Counted from the first letter of the stretch, positions 42,312 through 52,799 are shown. The stretch: 60,106 nucleotides of DNA from Candidatus Kaelpia aquatica (GCA_030765335.1 JAVCCU010000026.1:1-60106); one strand, 5' to 3'. Numbers and translations: made by a program. The notes: a model not told the origin generated them from the sequence alone.

Positions 42312-43343
42312 ATGGTAAAGGTAGATAGTGAAGAGAAAAAAACTCAACAGGATTCAGGGAAATTAAAAGCATTAGGTCTGGCATTAGGTCAGATTGAAAA
42401 AGAGTTTGGTAAGGGTTCTATAATGAGGCTGGGTTCAGAGGTCAAACTGGACATCCCTTTTATATCTACAGGTTCAATAAGCTTGGATTTAGCTTTAGGC
42501 ATAGGCGGTGTTCCAAGAGGTAGGGTTATTGAAATATATGGCCCAGAATCAAGCGGAAAGACTACTCTTGCACTTAGTATAGTAGCTAAGGCTCAGGAAG
42601 CAGGAGGTATTGCGGCTTTTATTGATGTGGAACATGCGCTTGATCCTGGCTACTCAAATAAGATAGGTGTTAATATGGATGATCTTTTGATATCGCAGCC
42701 TGACACCGGGGAACAGGCTTTAGAAATAACGGAATATCTTGTTCGCTCTAACGCTGTCGATATAATAATTATTGATTCTGTTGCTGCCTTAGTTCCAAAA
42801 GCTGAGATAGCGGGTGATATGGGCGATAGTTTTATAGGGCTACAAGCCCGTCTTATGTCTCAGGCTATGAGAAAACTCACTGCTGCAATAAGCAAATCTA
42901 AAACCTGTGTTATCTTTATTAATCAGATAAGAGAGAAGATAGGAGTTATGTTTGGTAACCCTGAGACTACACCTGGCGGTCGTGCTCTTAAGTTTTATTC
43001 ATCTGTTAGAATAGATGTCAGAAGAGCGGGCGTTATAACATCAGATGATAAGCCAATTGGTAATACAGTTCGAGCAAAGATAGTTAAAAATAAAGTTGCT
43101 CCTCCTTTTAAAAAAGCCGAATTTGACATAATCTATGATGAAGGTATCTCCTATGAAGGCGGGCTAATAGATATGGGTGTTGATCTAGGGATTATAGTTA
43201 AATCCGGTAGCTGGATATCTTATGGCGATGAGAAGTTAGGCCAGGGCAAAGATAATTCCAGAGTCTATTTAAAAGAGAACAAGAAGTTGGCAAAAGAGAT
43301 AGATGGTAAAATAAGAGCTAGTATCTCCGGAGACAGCAGTTGA
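42312..43343 (+). CDS. recA: Recombinase RecA
   Basis: The strand-exchange ATPase of homologous recombination and SOS control. From the ATG at 42312, which has AGGAGG just upstream, the product is 343 residues. An in-frame upstream ATG-less extension to 42270 looks spurious. Walker A GPESSGKT is at residues 77-84, followed by [20 protein letters not shown], and the L2 segment [22 protein letters not shown]. No SOS box is obvious in the 45-base gap after thrC. recX follows 15 bases later. Confidence 0.97.
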   Translation: MVKVDSEEKKTQQDSGKLKALGLALGQIEKEFGKGSIMRLGSEVKLDIPFISTGSISLDLALGIGGVPRGRVIEIYGPESSGKTTLALSIVAKAQEAGGIAAFIDVEHALDPGYSNKIGVNMDDLLISQPDTGEQALEITEYLVRSNAVDIIIIDSVAALVPKAEIAGDMGDSFIGLQARLMSQAMRKLTAAISKSKTCVIFINQIREKIGVMFGNPETTPGGRALKFYSSVRIDVRRAGVITSDDKPIGNTVRAKIVKNKVAPPFKKAEFDIIYDEGISYEGGLIDMGVDLGIIVKSGSWISYGDEKLGQGKDNSRVYLKENKKLAKEIDGKIRASISGDSS

Positions 43344-43358
43344 ATCTAGAGGGGTAGG

Positions 43359-43811
43359 GTGGATTCTTTTAGGTATGCTCAGATGCTTTTAAAATATCGG
43401 CCGCGTTCTGAAGAAGAGATTAAAGAGAGGCTCTCTCTGCGAGGTTATGATAGTGAGAGCATTAAAGAAGTTGTAGAAAAATTAAAACAATGCGATTTTA
43501 TAAACGATTTAGAATTTGCAAAGTATTGGATGAGGTATCGCCTTTCATCTAACCTTAGAAGTAAGTTCTTTACAGTACTTGAACTTAAGAGAAAGGGGGT
43601 CTCGAAAGAGATTATTGAGAGCGTATTGAGGGATTTTGACATTGTAAACGAAAAAGATATTGTGTTTAGTCTTGCTGAAAAGAAGGTGAAAAGCATGAAT
43701 AAGATTAAAGATAGTTTAACAAGAAGGCGTAGGCTATATGCTTATCTAGGAAGAAGAGGATTTGGGTCTTCAATTTCAAGAGAAGCAGTTAATAGTGTTT
43801 TAAGTGATTAG
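43359..43811 (+). CDS. recX: RecA modulator RecX
   Basis: RecX binds RecA filaments and limits their activity. The 150-residue product has a GTG start at 43359 and contains the helical repeats of the family. The first has RPRSEEEIKERLSLRGYDSE, the second LNDLEFAKYWMRYRLSS-like spacing, and the third LYAYLGRRGFGSSI. Conservation is modest, as usual for RecX, but the place directly after recA and the length settle the call. alaS begins 6 bases later. Confidence 0.85.
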   Translation: MDSFRYAQMLLKYRPRSEEEIKERLSLRGYDSESIKEVVEKLKQCDFINDLEFAKYWMRYRLSSNLRSKFFTVLELKRKGVSKEIIESVLRDFDIVNEKDIVFSLAEKKVKSMNKIKDSLTRRRRLYAYLGRRGFGSSISREAVNSVLSD

Positions 43812-43817
43812 AGTATT

Positions 43818-46454
43818 ATGAAGACAGACGAAATTCGCACTAAATTTTTAGAATTTTTTAAAAACAAGGAACATAAAGTCTTTATTTCCGACAATCTTGT
43901 TCCTTCAGGAGATAGAACGGTTCTATTTACTTCTGCAGGGATGAATCAATTTAAACCTTATTTTTTAGGAACAAAAAATGATATCAAAAGAGCAGCTAGC
44001 TCTCAGAAGTGCCTCAGAACTGATGATCTTGAAAAAGTAGGCAAGACCTCATCGCATCATACCTTCTTTGAGATGCTTGGCAACTTTTCTTTTGGTGATT
44101 ATTTTAAAGAAGATGCCATAGTTTGGGCCTGGGAATTTATAGTTGAGATAATTAAAATTCCGAAAAATAAGCTATGGATCTCTGTCTATGAGGAAGATGA
44201 AGATTCGTTTAATATTTGGATCAGTAAGATTAATTTCCCTCAGGAACGGATTGTAAAGCTGGCAGCTGATAAAAATTTTTGGCCTGCAGATGCAATAAAA
44301 AACGGACCTAATGGTCTTTGCGGCCCCTGCTCTGAGATCTTCTATGACTTAGGGGAAAGCTATGGCTGCTCTTCAGATAATTGTGATCCGGGGTGTGACT
44401 GCGGAAGGTTTATTGAAATATGGAATCTTGTCTTTACTCAATTTAACAGAAAAGAGAAGAATGGAGAAGGTTTCTTAGAGCCGCTTCCTACTAAAAATAT
44501 TGATACTGGAATGGGTCTTGAGAGAGTGGCCTCTGTCCTTCAGGGTGTTGATACAAATTTTAAGATAGATATATTTATACCTATAGTTAAAGAGATAGAT
44601 GTCCAAATTAAAAATTCTAAAAGCAGGTCTGATTTAGATGTTTATGCCATTGCAGATCATATAAGAGCTGTTTCATTTGCTATTGCAGAAGGAGTATTAC
44701 CTTCTAATGAAGAGAAGGGTTATGTAGTAAGAAAGATTATCAGAAAGGCAGTTTGGCATGGCTACAAAATGGGGTTGAAAGACCTGTTTCTCTATAAGCT
44801 TGTAGCGGTTGTCTCTTCTGTTATGAAAGCTGCCTACCCTGAGCTGGAGAAGAGGTGTGAGTATATATCTTCGGTAGTGAAGTCGGAAGAGGAGAGATTT
44901 CAGAATACTATCGACTCAGGCCTTATGAGGTTAAATGATTTAATGGATAAATTAAAAAAGGACAAAAAAGATAGGATAGCAGGAGAAGATGTTTTTAAGC
45001 TCTATGATACATTTGGTTTTCCTTATGAGTTGACCAGAAAAGTTGCTCAGGAGGAAGGATTTAAAATAGATCTAAATGGTTTTAATCAAGCTTTAGATAA
45101 ACAGAAAGAGAGGTCTAAGTCTTCCAGTCAAATGAAGGATGAGATATTTTCAAAAGATAAAGAGTTATTAAGAGAGGTAGTTCTTACAGATTTTATTGGT
45201 TATGAAGATAATATTTGTGAATCTCAGATAGCAGCGATATTTAATACGGAGTTGAATGAATCTTTTACTGAAGTAGATAGCGGCGAAGCGGTGATATTGA
45301 CTGCTAAGACGCCATTCTATGGTAAAGGAGGTGGTCAGGCTGCAGATAAGGGTAAATTGAGCTCTAGAGATTTTATAGCAGAAGTATTTGATGTCAAGAA
45401 TGTAGATGATAGAGTGCTGCATTTTGTAAAAATAATTAAGGGCAAGATTAGAGACAAGAGCAAGGTGTTTTTTATAGTAGATAAAGAGCAGAGATTGGCT
45501 ATAGCGCGTAACCATACGGCAACTCATCTTCTTCATGTGGCGCTAAGAGAGGTGCTTGGAGCTCATATTGAACAGGCAGGTTCTTCTGTTGGTCCTCATA
45601 AGCTAAGATTTGATTTCAATCATTTTAAGGCATTATCTAGCGAGGAGATTGAAGAGGTTGAAAATGAGGTTAATAAACACATATTAGCTAATTTAAAAGT
45701 TAATACAAAAAACGTTTCTTTTGAGCAGGCAAAAAAAGAAGGCGCAATGGCTTTATTTAGCGAGAAGTATGGTGATAAGGTTAGGGTAGTAGATATATTA
45801 GGAGTAAGCAAGGAGCTTTGTGGGGGGACACATGTTGATTATACCGGAGATATTGGGCTCTTTAAGATAATTTCAGAGACTTCTTCTTCAGGCGGCGTTA
45901 GAAGAGTGGAAGCGATAACAGCCAGAGAAGCTCGGACTTATTTTAAATCAAAAGAGTCGACATTAAAGCAAGTGCTGGATCTATTAACAACTACTGAATC
46001 TAAAGTTGTTAAAGAAGTAGAAGGTTTGATGAAAACAGTTTGCTTATCGCAAGAGCATAGTAAGAATTTAGAGAAAGGAGATATTGATAAAGAGGCTGAA
46101 GGATTAATAATTAAATCTGAGAAGATAGAAGATTTACTATTCATAGTTAGAGAGATAGATGGGGAGGCTGATTACATCTCTTTACTGTCGGATAAAATAA
46201 AAACCAAGTCTAAAAATAATACGATTATTATGCTATACTCTTTTATTGATGGAAAGGTTAAGCTTGTTTTGAGCTTAACTAAGGATTTAGCTGGAAAAGG
46301 TTTTGATGCCAGAGTTATGCTCGATAAGATCTCTACTCTGATAGATGGAGGTGGCGGTGGTCGAGCAGAATTTGTTAAAGCCGGGGGAAAAGATATTACT
46401 AGAATAAAAGAAGCAATAGATTTAATAAGAAAGGAAATTGGAGATAATTTATGA
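43818..46454 (+). CDS. alaS: Alanyl-tRNA synthetase
   Basis: A class II synthetase of 878 residues. The N-terminal catalytic core has RTKFLEFFKNKEH and SAGMNQFKPYF. A Cys-rich insertion (CSSDNCDPGCDCGRF) lies near residue 195. The editing domain carries the zinc ligands HTATHLLH near residue 565 and CGGTHVDYTG near 665, and a C-terminal C-Ala domain with GGGGGRAEFVKAGG ends the protein. All are standard. It follows recX after 6 bases and overlaps hisD by 4. Confidence 0.96.
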   Translation: MKTDEIRTKFLEFFKNKEHKVFISDNLVPSGDRTVLFTSAGMNQFKPYFLGTKNDIKRAASSQKCLRTDDLEKVGKTSSHHTFFEMLGNFSFGDYFKEDAIVWAWEFIVEIIKIPKNKLWISVYEEDEDSFNIWISKINFPQERIVKLAADKNFWPADAIKNGPNGLCGPCSEIFYDLGESYGCSSDNCDPGCDCGRFIEIWNLVFTQFNRKEKNGEGFLEPLPTKNIDTGMGLERVASVLQGVDTNFKIDIFIPIVKEIDVQIKNSKSRSDLDVYAIADHIRAVSFAIAEGVLPSNEEKGYVVRKIIRKAVWHGYKMGLKDLFLYKLVAVVSSVMKAAYPELEKRCEYISSVVKSEEERFQNTIDSGLMRLNDLMDKLKKDKKDRIAGEDVFKLYDTFGFPYELTRKVAQEEGFKIDLNGFNQALDKQKERSKSSSQMKDEIFSKDKELLREVVLTDFIGYEDNICESQIAAIFNTELNESFTEVDSGEAVILTAKTPFYGKGGGQAADKGKLSSRDFIAEVFDVKNVDDRVLHFVKIIKGKIRDKSKVFFIVDKEQRLAIARNHTATHLLHVALREVLGAHIEQAGSSVGPHKLRFDFNHFKALSSEEIEEVENEVNKHILANLKVNTKNVSFEQAKKEGAMALFSEKYGDKVRVVDILGVSKELCGGTHVDYTGDIGLFKIISETSSSGGVRRVEAITAREARTYFKSKESTLKQVLDLLTTTESKVVKEVEGLMKTVCLSQEHSKNLEKGDIDKEAEGLIIKSEKIEDLLFIVREIDGEADYISLLSDKIKTKSKNNTIIMLYSFIDGKVKLVLSLTKDLAGKGFDARVMLDKISTLIDGGGGGRAEFVKAGGKDITRIKEAIDLIRKEIGDNL

Positions 46455-47671
46455 AGTGTGTTGGTTTATCAAGTAAGGAATTTGAAAAACTCTGCAATAG
46501 AAGTTTTAATAAAAATCAGAGATTAAATAATACGGTAGCTAATATTATCTCTGAAGTTAGTAATCATGGAGACAGGGCGCTGCTGCAGTATACAAAAAAA
46601 TTCGATAAGGTTAATATAAAGCAGAGAAGCATTAAGGTTACAGAATCTGAAATAAGCGCAGCTTTTCAGAATATAAGCCCTTCTTTCGTAACCCATATCA
46701 AGCAGTCTATAAACAATATTACAAAGTTTCACCAACAGCAGGGCCTGAAGTCTTTCAGGATTAAAACAGAAGAAGGGGCTATCTTAGGGGAAGAAGTACA
46801 GCCTCTTGATAAAGTAGGTGTCTATATTCCTGGAGGTACTGCTCCTTTAGTCTCAACTATTCTAATGACCGTTCTCCCGGCTAGAGTTGCTCAAGTTAAA
46901 GAGATATATCTTGCTTCTCCTCCACAGCGGGACGGCGATATTAATCCATATATACTTGTGGTTGCAAGCCTGCTTAAAGTCAAAAATATTTTTAAGATGG
47001 GCGGAGCTCAGGCTATAGCTGCTCTTGCCTTTGGAACAAAAACTGTAACTAGGGTAGATAAAATAGTTGGCCCTGGAAATAAATATGTGACGGAGGCTAA
47101 AAGACAGCTCTATGGTTACGTTGATATTGACACACTTGCTGGGCCTAGCGAAGTTGTTGTTATAGCCTCTAAATTTACTAAAGGTGATTATGTCGTCCAG
47201 GATTTAAAAGCCCAAGCAGAGCATAAAGACGGCGTTGCTATACTGATAACTCCTAGTAAAACTCTAGCAAATTATGTAAAGGATAAAGTCTCAAAAGGGT
47301 ATCTGATAAAAGTTAAAAACTTAGATCAGGCTATAGATGTTGCAAATAAGATTGCACCGGAACATCTTGAACTTCTTGTCCAAAGGCCTCACAGGTTGGT
47401 TAAGAGGATAAAGAATGCAGGCGCTGTATTCTTGGGCCCTTATAGTCCGACAGCTGTGGGCGATTATATTGCCGGTCCTTCACACGTATTGCCGACTTAC
47501 GGAACAGCTAGGTTTTTCTCGGGACTTTCGGTGAGAGATTTCTTAAAAACACAATCTATTATAAATTATTCTAAAAAGGCATTGGAAAAGTATTATCCTA
47601 CTTTAGAGCTTCTGTCCGAGATAGAAGGCCTTAAAGAGCATTTAAACTCTGTAAAGATAAGGTTGTCATGA
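46451..47671 (+). CDS. hisD: Histidinol dehydrogenase
   Basis: HisD catalyses the last two oxidations of histidine synthesis with NAD and zinc. The 406 residues contain YIPGGTAPLVSTILMT, the nucleotide region GGAQAIAALAFGT, VGPGNKYVTEAKR, AGPSEVVVIA, the zinc and catalytic segments AQAEHKDG and APEHLELL, and GPYSPTAVGDYIAGPSHVLPT. It starts in the alaS stop and is followed by hisB with a 4-base overlap, so a his sub-operon is embedded after alaS. Confidence 0.95.
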   Translation: MKCVGLSSKEFEKLCNRSFNKNQRLNNTVANIISEVSNHGDRALLQYTKKFDKVNIKQRSIKVTESEISAAFQNISPSFVTHIKQSINNITKFHQQQGLKSFRIKTEEGAILGEEVQPLDKVGVYIPGGTAPLVSTILMTVLPARVAQVKEIYLASPPQRDGDINPYILVVASLLKVKNIFKMGGAQAIAALAFGTKTVTRVDKIVGPGNKYVTEAKRQLYGYVDIDTLAGPSEVVVIASKFTKGDYVVQDLKAQAEHKDGVAILITPSKTLANYVKDKVSKGYLIKVKNLDQAIDVANKIAPEHLELLVQRPHRLVKRIKNAGAVFLGPYSPTAVGDYIAGPSHVLPTYGTARFFSGLSVRDFLKTQSIINYSKKALEKYYPTLELLSEIEGLKEHLNSVKIRLS

Positions 47672-48279
47672 AATTTTTGTTTAAAAGTAAGAAAAAAAGG
47701 CGAGTCTCTAAGATTGAGAGAAAGACAAGAGAGACTAATATAAAGATAGTCTTAGATTTGGATGGAAGCGGTAAATATCATATTGATACCGGGATAGGTT
47801 TTTTAAACCATATGCTGGAACTTTTTGTTTTTCATGGCAAGTTTGATTTGAATTTAAAAGCAAAAGGGGATTTAGACGTAGATATTCACCACGTAAATGA
47901 AGATATTGGCTTAACTCTTGGCGAGGCTTTCAGGGAGGCGCTTGGAGATAAGAATCAGATAAAAAGGTTCGGATTCTACGCTCCTATGGATGAAGCACTA
48001 GTAAGAGTTGTTCTAGATATTTCAAGTAGACCTTCTCTGAATATCAAGACCGAGATTGAATTAAAAAGTCTAGATGGATATGAGTTTTTTGATTTTAAAC
48101 ATTTTTTAGAAGGTTTTGCTCAAAAATCCGGACTCAATCTACATGTCGATGTTTTTAAAGGAGAGAGCATGCATCATATATTCGAAGCTGTTTTTAAAGC
48201 TCTGGCGAAAGCATTGAAAGAAGCTGTTAAGATTGATCCTGATTCCAGCGGCGTACCTTCCACGAAAGGAAAACTGTAA
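47668..48279 (+). CDS. hisB: Imidazoleglycerol-phosphate dehydratase HisB
   Basis: HisB removes water from imidazole glycerol phosphate at a dimanganese site. The 203 residues include TRETNIKIVLDLDG, GIGFLNHMLELFVFHG, DIHHVNEDIGLTLGEAF with metal-binding His, and GESMHHIFEAVFKALA near the end. A basic N-terminal stretch (KFLFKSKKKRRVSK) is longer than usual, so the true start could lie slightly downstream. It overlaps hisD and directly abuts hisA. Confidence 0.94.
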   Translation: MKFLFKSKKKRRVSKIERKTRETNIKIVLDLDGSGKYHIDTGIGFLNHMLELFVFHGKFDLNLKAKGDLDVDIHHVNEDIGLTLGEAFREALGDKNQIKRFGFYAPMDEALVRVVLDISSRPSLNIKTEIELKSLDGYEFFDFKHFLEGFAQKSGLNLHVDVFKGESMHHIFEAVFKALAKALKEAVKIDPDSSGVPSTKGKL

Positions 48280-49014
48280 GTGCTGTTAATACCTGCTATA
48301 GATATAAGAGATTCTAAAGTTGTACGATTAATAAAAGGGGATTTTACTCAGAGTAAGATATACTCCGATGATCCTTTAGATATTGCCTGGAATTACAAAA
48401 ATTCTTTTATACCCAGAGTTCATATTGTTGATCTGGATGCAGCTTTAAAAGGAGACTCATCTAACAAAGAGCTAATAAAGAGGATTGTATCTGAGGTTGG
48501 ATTAGAAGTTGAGCTTGGGGGCGGGATAAGAGACGAAGATACAATTGTAGATTATCTTAATGCGGGGATAAAGTATCTTATAGTAGGAACAAAGGCATAT
48601 AGAGATCCTAGCTGGTTTAAAAAGATGTTATCTAAATATGCTCAGCACCTTATTTTGGGATTAGATCTTTCTGATCAGCAGATAAAGATATCCGGCTGGA
48701 CTGAGACCATAGGCTCAGAGACAGAGAGCTTAGTCGCAGATTTTATAGATTCTGGGCTTAAGAGCTTAATTTATACTGATATATCAAGAGATGGAACTTT
48801 GGAAGGAATCAATGTAGAGTCTTTAAAAGAATTTCTGGATAGTATTAGAGGTTTAAATTTAAGTATTATAGTATCTGGTGGTGTTAAAAGTATGGAAGAC
48901 GCGGTTAATCTATCAGCTGTTGAAGATCCCAGAATAGAGGGTCTCATAGTAGGTAAAGCTTTATATGAAGGTAGAATAAGTTTAGAAGATTTAAAAGGGG
49001 GATTTTATGAGTAA
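48280..49014 (+). CDS. hisA: ProFAR isomerase HisA
   Basis: A barrel enzyme related to HisF that isomerises ProFAR to PRFAR. The 244 residues begin at a GTG directly after the hisB stop. [19 protein letters not shown] carries the first catalytic Asp (about residue 8), [12 protein letters not shown] the second (near 169), and the two phosphate loops are ELGGGIRDE and VSGGVKSME. It overlaps hisI by 8 bases. Confidence 0.94.
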   Translation: MLLIPAIDIRDSKVVRLIKGDFTQSKIYSDDPLDIAWNYKNSFIPRVHIVDLDAALKGDSSNKELIKRIVSEVGLEVELGGGIRDEDTIVDYLNAGIKYLIVGTKAYRDPSWFKKMLSKYAQHLILGLDLSDQQIKISGWTETIGSETESLVADFIDSGLKSLIYTDISRDGTLEGINVESLKEFLDSIRGLNLSIIVSGGVKSMEDAVNLSAVEDPRIEGLIVGKALYEGRISLEDLKGGFYE

Positions 49015-49375
49015 GAGGTCTATATTTAATGACTTAAAATTGAATCAACAAGAATTAATACCAGTAATAGTTCAGGATTATAAAAGCGGCGATGTTTTAA
49101 TGATGGCTTATATGAATAGTGATTCTATTAAAAAGACGTTGGAGGATGGAAAAGCCTGCTTCTATAGCCGTTCTCGTCAGAAGCTCTGGTTAAAAGGCGA
49201 GACGTCTGGAAACTTTCAAATGGTTCGCGATGTCTATCTCGATTGTGATAACGATACTATACTGCTTAAGGTTGATCAGGTTGGGAAAGGAGCATGTCAT
49301 ACCGGGAATTGGAGCTGTTTCTATAAGAAAGTTGATTTAAAGAGCGGTGATTTTGAGAATGAAGATAACGCCTGA
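49007..49375 (+). CDS. hisI: Phosphoribosyl-AMP cyclohydrolase HisI
   Basis: HisI opens the purine ring of PR-AMP in histidine synthesis. The 122 residues show [11 protein letters not shown], the [18 protein letters not shown] core, the metal site [11 protein letters not shown] and the zinc ligand segment [12 protein letters not shown]. It is the stand-alone form without a fused HisE pyrophosphohydrolase domain; hisE is not in the window. The 3' end overlaps trpE. Confidence 0.94.
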   Translation: MSKRSIFNDLKLNQQELIPVIVQDYKSGDVLMMAYMNSDSIKKTLEDGKACFYSRSRQKLWLKGETSGNFQMVRDVYLDCDNDTILLKVDQVGKGACHTGNWSCFYKKVDLKSGDFENEDNA

Positions 49376-50846
49376 TTATCCGGATTTTAAAAAATTAAGT
49401 AAAAAGGGGAACCTCATTCCTGTATATAGCGAGGTTCTCTCTGATAGGTGTACTCCTTTTTCTCTCCTTGAAAGGTTTAAAAAAGAGAACCACTCTATCT
49501 TGTTAGAATCTATAATCGGCGGAGAGCATATAGCTCGTTACTCTTTTGTGGGGGTCTCACCTGTCAAAGTAATAAAGTCTAAAGGCAATGTGATGGAGAT
49601 ATTATCTGAGAGTAAAAAAAAGACTATCAAGATAAAGACGGATGTTTTAGACGAAATAAAGAATGAGCTTTCACGTTACAAATATGTCTCTTTAAGGGAG
49701 TTGCCTCGCTTTTCAGGAGGTTTCGTAGGCTACCTATCTTATAATCTGGTAAGATATTTTGAAAATATTCCTCAAAATAATCCGGATAGGCTATCTCTCT
49801 ACGATGTTTTTCTTATGGAGATTAGAGACCTCTATATCTTTGATCATATAAAGCAAAGATTAATACTCTTGACCCATGCATATATTGAAGAGGATGATTT
49901 AAAGAGTTCTTATGAAAAGGCTTGCATTAGATTAGAAGAGATGCATGAGGTTCTCCTTAAGAACATTAAAGCATCAAGACCTCAAGTATTAAAAAGTAAT
50001 GTTAAAGAAGGAAAGTTCAATTCTAATTTCAAAAAAGAGGATTTCTTAGGCAGCATTGATGAGATTAAGAAGTATATAAAAAAAGGTGATATTATTCAAG
50101 CTGTCTTATCTCAAAGATTTGGCCGCAAGAGTAAGGTTGAAGATAGTCAGATATATAGGTGGCTTCGTTTTATCAATCCGTCGCCTTACATGTTTTATCT
50201 TCGCTGTGGAGATCATTCACTTATAGGTTCATCTCCTGAGGTTTTTGTTCGCTGTGAAGATAATATTGCAGAGCTCCGTCCTATTGCTGGTACAAGGAAG
50301 AGGGGCAGAGATGAGAGCGAAGACTTGTATCTTCAGAAAGAGCTGCTTGCTGATGAAAAAGAGAGAGCTGAGCATATTATGCTTCTTGATTTAGGTCGCA
50401 ATGACTTAGGCAGAGTCTGTAAGTATGGGACTGTTAAGGTTAGAGAAGAGATGGTTATTGAAAAATATTCCCATGTCATGCATATTGTCTCTGATGTTGC
50501 AGGCAGGCTAGATAAAGGTAAGGACATGTTTGATTTAATCCGAGCTGCCTTTCCTGCTGGCACTGTTTCCGGAGCTCCTAAGATAAGGGCTATGGAGATA
50601 ATAGATGAGCTTGAACCTGAGAACCGTGGTCCTTATGCCGGGTCTGTAGGTTATTTTTCTTATTCCGGCAATATGGATACCTGCATCACAATAAGGACTA
50701 TTATTAAAAAGGGAGATTCTGTCTATATTCAGGCTGGAGCAGGTATTGTTGCAGATTCAGTCCCAGAGCGGGAATATCAGGAGACTATAAATAAGGCTAA
50801 GGCTTTAAATAAAGCGGTTGATTTAGCAGAAGCTGCAGGGAGCTAG
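49359..50846 (+). CDS. trpE: Anthranilate synthase component I
   Basis: TrpE makes anthranilate from chorismate with ammonia supplied by TrpG. The 495 residues from the ATG at 49359 have the N-terminal [18 protein letters not shown] near residues 46-63. There LLES is the usual tryptophan feedback site, which favours trpE over pabB. The C-terminal chorismate core has [40 protein letters not shown] and [14 protein letters not shown]. An in-frame GTG 12 bases upstream is possible. trpG follows 5 bases later. Confidence 0.92.
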   Translation: MKITPDYPDFKKLSKKGNLIPVYSEVLSDRCTPFSLLERFKKENHSILLESIIGGEHIARYSFVGVSPVKVIKSKGNVMEILSESKKKTIKIKTDVLDEIKNELSRYKYVSLRELPRFSGGFVGYLSYNLVRYFENIPQNNPDRLSLYDVFLMEIRDLYIFDHIKQRLILLTHAYIEEDDLKSSYEKACIRLEEMHEVLLKNIKASRPQVLKSNVKEGKFNSNFKKEDFLGSIDEIKKYIKKGDIIQAVLSQRFGRKSKVEDSQIYRWLRFINPSPYMFYLRCGDHSLIGSSPEVFVRCEDNIAELRPIAGTRKRGRDESEDLYLQKELLADEKERAEHIMLLDLGRNDLGRVCKYGTVKVREEMVIEKYSHVMHIVSDVAGRLDKGKDMFDLIRAAFPAGTVSGAPKIRAMEIIDELEPENRGPYAGSVGYFSYSGNMDTCITIRTIIKKGDSVYIQAGAGIVADSVPEREYQETINKAKALNKAVDLAEAAGS

Positions 50847-50851
50847 AGTTA

Positions 50852-51415
50852 ATGATAGTAATGATTGATAATTATGATTCTTTCACTTATAACCTTGTTC
50901 AGTATCTTGGTGAGTTAGGAGCAAATGTCAAAGTATTTAGGAATGATAAGGTTTCACTTGATGAGATAAAGAGAATAAAGCCCAGTCATATTGTTATATC
51001 ACCTGGCCCCGGTAGGCCTGACGACGCTGGAATATCTAAAGATGTAATCCTTGAGTTTTACAAGCATGTTCCTATATTAGGTGTCTGCTTGGGGCACCAG
51101 GCTATAGCTGAGGTTTTTGGTGCTAAGATTGTTCGCGCAAAATGTCTCATGCATGGTAAAACCTCACCCATCTATCATAATGGTAAAGATCTCTTTAAAG
51201 ATATTCCCAATCCATTTGAGGCAACGAGGTATCATTCGCTTATTGTTAAGCCTAGCACAGTATCTTCAGTTTTTGCAATAACAGCAGAGACAGAAGGTAA
51301 AGAGATTATGGGGATAAAGTATAAAAAATATCCGCTTTTTGGGGTTCAATTTCACCCGGAGTCTATTTTGACTTCTGCAGGTCATGATATTTTAAATAAT
51401 TTTTTGAAATGTTAA
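50852..51415 (+). CDS. trpG: Anthranilate synthase glutaminase component
   Basis: A class I glutamine amidotransferase of 187 residues that supplies ammonia to TrpE. It starts with the family signature MIDNYDSFTYNLVQYL and has SPGPGRPDDAGIS, the nucleophile Cys in GVCLGHQAIAE (near residue 79) and the His-Glu pair in QFHPESIL. Context beside trpE supports TrpG, although it could also serve PabB. No other trp genes follow: an unrelated small gene and rpsB come next. Confidence 0.92.
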   Translation: MIVMIDNYDSFTYNLVQYLGELGANVKVFRNDKVSLDEIKRIKPSHIVISPGPGRPDDAGISKDVILEFYKHVPILGVCLGHQAIAEVFGAKIVRAKCLMHGKTSPIYHNGKDLFKDIPNPFEATRYHSLIVKPSTVSSVFAITAETEGKEIMGIKYKKYPLFGVQFHPESILTSAGHDILNNFLKC

Positions 51416-51483
51416 GTTCGGGGTTATTCCGTTGCATTGCTCCTGCCTGATCTATATAATTGTCTTATAAAAGGAGGAATATT

Positions 51484-51810
51484 ATGGCTAAGAAGAAGAA
51501 AAAGGACTTAAAAGACACTATGGTAGATATCTGGAAAAGCACTAGAGGTGAGTTTGATATTGTGATGGATGAAACTTCTAAGTTAATTAAGAAAGGCGAG
51601 AAGCACGTTAAAGTTTTCTCTGATAAGAGCAAGGAAACGTTAGAATTAATAAGCGCCAAGCTGAGAAGAGAGAACCTATATTACCAGCTTGGTAAAACAG
51701 CTTCATCAACAACTAAGTCTAGGTGGAACGATAGTAAGAAGATGGATAAATTACGTTCTGAAATAACTAAATTATCAAAAGAGATTAAAAGCAAAGAGCT
51801 TAAGAAGTAA
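51484..51810 (+). CDS. Small basic coiled protein of unknown function
   Basis: A 108-residue Lys-rich protein beginning with MAKKKKKDLKDTM. AAAAGGAGG lies just ahead of the ATG at 51484, so the upstream in-frame ATG at 51460 is not needed. The sequence is largely helical with heptad-like leucines and isoleucines (KSTRGEFDIVMDE, KLRSEITKLSKEIKS). It has no Cys and no signal peptide or membrane span. It lies alone between trpG and the rpsB promoter. No family is recognised. Confidence 0.6.
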   Translation: MAKKKKKDLKDTMVDIWKSTRGEFDIVMDETSKLIKKGEKHVKVFSDKSKETLELISAKLRRENLYYQLGKTASSTTKSRWNDSKKMDKLRSEITKLSKEIKSKELKK

Positions 51811-51872
51811 CTCTCTGATGCTGCATATATTGGGAATTTGTTCTTGATTCGGCTTCAATGTAAAATATTTGC

Positions 51873-51901
51873 TTGATTTAGCTTGTTTTTATTACTATAA
51901 T
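51873..51901 (+). promoter_or_regulatory. Promoter of the rpsB-tsf-pyrH-frr operon
   Basis: TTGATT (51873-51878), a 17-base spacer, and a perfect TATAAT (51896-51901). The predicted start is near 51908, giving a leader of about 43 bases. Confidence 0.75.
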
Positions 51902-51950
51902 CTATAAACTTTAAATGTAAATTTATGTTTGAAATAAGGAGGTATGACAA

Positions 51951-52799
51951 TTGGCAGCAATAGGTGTTATTAAAGAACTGCTTGAAGCAGGCGTACATTT
52001 TGGGCATCCCAAGAAAAAATGGAATCCCAAGATGAAACCTTATATATACGGTCTTAAGAGAGGGATATATATTATTGATCTTGAAAAGACTGCCCAGCTT
52101 CTGCTTAAGGCTTGCGAGTTTGTTCGCGATACTGTTTCGTCGGGCGGATTTATACTTTTTGTAGGAACTAAGAGGCAGGTGCAGGATATGGTAGAAGAAG
52201 AAGCTAAGAGGTGCGGTATGTTCTATGTTAATAACCGTTGGCTGGGCGGGACATTGACCAATTTTGAAACTGTTAGAAAATCCATATCGCGGTTAAAAGA
52301 TATTCAGCGCTTAAAAGAAGAAGGTAAATATGCTTTGGTTACAAAAAAAGAACAGGCAGGTTTAGATAAGGAGCTTAATAAGCTCTTGAAAAATTTAGGC
52401 GGCATTGTTGATATGGATAGGGTGCCTGATGCAATATATGTTATTGACCCTAATAGAGAGGATATAGCTGTAAAAGAAGCTAAAAAATTAAATATTCCGG
52501 TTGTAAGTATAATAGATACTAATTGCAACCCAGCGGTTGTCGATTACCTGATCCCCGGAAATGATGATGCTATTAAATCTTGCAAGCTCATAACTTCATA
52601 TATTGCCAATGCCGTTATAGAGGGCAGAAGATTCCATACGGATAGTGAAAGTAAGATCAAAGAAAAAGAAGAGCATGTTGAAGTCAAAGTAGCTATAGGA
52701 GATGATGTTATAAAGGAGCTTGAAAAAAAGGTAGAGAGTAAAAGCTCTAAAGAGATAAAGAGTTCTAAGTTAAGTAGCGGTAAGGAGGATAATAAATGA
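51951..52799 (+). CDS. rpsB: 30S ribosomal protein S2
   Basis: A structural protein of the small subunit. The 282 residues show LLEAGVHFGHPKKKWNPKMKPYIYG, FVGTKRQVQDMVEEEA, NNRWLGGTLTNF and PVVSIIDTNCNP. A highly charged C-terminal tail of about 45 residues follows the core. Translation appears to start at TTG (51951), eight bases after AAGGAGG. An ATG at 51944 is only one base from that sequence and its frame stops after nine codons. Confidence 0.96.
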   Translation: MAAIGVIKELLEAGVHFGHPKKKWNPKMKPYIYGLKRGIYIIDLEKTAQLLLKACEFVRDTVSSGGFILFVGTKRQVQDMVEEEAKRCGMFYVNNRWLGGTLTNFETVRKSISRLKDIQRLKEEGKYALVTKKEQAGLDKELNKLLKNLGGIVDMDRVPDAIYVIDPNREDIAVKEAKKLNIPVVSIIDTNCNPAVVDYLIPGNDDAIKSCKLITSYIANAVIEGRRFHTDSESKIKEKEEHVEVKVAIGDDVIKELEKKVESKSSKEIKSSKLSSGKEDNK

